A stretch of DNA of 5,926 nucleotides from Pirellulales bacterium. Lineage in GTDB: Bacteria; Planctomycetota; Planctomycetia; Pirellulales; Thermoguttaceae. Made by a program: the position numbers and the translations under genes. Shown piece after piece: positions 5,801 to 5,926 of the stretch. The stretch is from contig JAUWWA010000132.1 in the NCBI GenBank assembly GCA_030617125.1, positions 1 to 5,926 of the forward strand, given 5' to 3'. The notes below the pieces were generated by a model. The model had not been told where the DNA came from. It did no database searches and saw only the letters and a program-made list of their open reading frames with translations. How positions within the stretch are numbered: position 1 is the stretch's first letter; each line of letters begins with the position of its first letter.

Positions 5801-5804
5801 AACC

Positions 5805-5819
5805 GCGACCGTTGGTCGC
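5805..5819 (+). terminator. hairpin after btaB, possible terminator
   Basis: A perfect six-base stem, GCGACC-GTT-GGTCGC, begins five bases after the btaB stop. There is no T tract after it on the plus strand. On the minus strand the hairpin is followed by GGTTTTATGTTTT, so it resembles an intrinsic terminator more for leftward transcripts. It may be a stabilising 3' hairpin for the bta message. Confidence 0.35.
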
Positions 5820-5851
5820 ACCAAAACACTACTGCGATCAATGGTTCCGGC

Positions 5852-5880
5852 TTGCATCGCGGGAGCGCGCGTCTTACAAT
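5852..5880 (+). promoter_or_regulatory. candidate promoter for a gene beyond the right edge
   Basis: TTGCAT (5852-5857), a 17-base spacer and TACAAT (5875-5880, five of six bases) would start a transcript near 5887. Purine-rich AAGGA and GAAGG in the last 20 bases could be ribosome binding sequence for an off-window gene. Confidence 0.3.
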
Positions 5881-5926
5881 ATGGTCTTGCCGCCCGAACC
5901 AAAGCGGTCAAAGGAATAAAGAAGGC

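Noticed and set aside
5881..5919. 12-codon ATG frame near the right edge
   Set aside because: It starts before the predicted transcription start of the nearby promoter and has no ribosome site.
1..5926. CRISPR array, integrase or other mobile-element genes
   Set aside because: No regularly spaced direct repeats and no transposase or integrase motifs in any frame that I read.

Overview
The window is GC-rich bacterial DNA. Protein style, a very small basic ribosomal-type gene and a GGGGACATGC-type palindrome suggest a planctomycete-like Gram-negative bacterium. That assignment is an inference from gene content only. I recognise four genes with confidence, one further regulator domain, one small basic gene hidden among longer ORFs, and one uncertain small ORF.

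Left third (83-2157, minus strand): a two-gene operon transcribed leftwards. A DprE1-type FAD oxidase (817-2157) is followed, with a 4-base ATGA overlap, by a DprE2-type short-chain dehydrogenase (83-820). In mycobacteria this pair epimerises the 2' carbon of decaprenylphosphoryl ribose to give decaprenylphosphoryl arabinose, the lipid-linked donor of D-arabinofuranose. The catalytic and FAD-binding residues that I can place are kept. The cysteine hit by benzothiazinone drugs is an alanine here.

Middle (2158-3877): a divergent intergenic region with an imperfect palindrome (2274-2357) and a candidate promoter. Next come a stand-alone receiver-domain response regulator (2483-2929) and a promoter-like block. 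A 29-residue, extremely basic protein follows (3084-3173, GTG start with Shine-Dalgarno) that resembles the bS22/AURKAIP1-COX24 ribosomal family. Then there is a non-coding stretch with inverted repeats and an uncertain 110-codon ORF (3440-3772).

Right third (3878-5800, plus strand): a btaA-btaB operon with a 3-base gap. BtaA moves the 3-amino-3-carboxypropyl group of SAM onto diacylglycerol, and BtaB methylates the product three times to make the phosphorus-free betaine lipid DGTS. A promoter and a strong ribosome binding site precede btaA, and a small hairpin follows btaB. A further promoter-like sequence near the right edge probably serves a gene outside the window.

Overall, two envelope-lipid pathways (a polyprenyl-linked pentose donor and a phosphorus-free membrane lipid) lie on either side of a short regulatory and ribosomal-protein segment. 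The genes inside each operon clearly work together. Nothing in the sequence proves a functional link between the two operons. I did not find a clearly new multi-gene system. The most worthwhile leads are the DprE1/E2 pair in this setting, the hidden 29-residue gene, and the structured region after it.
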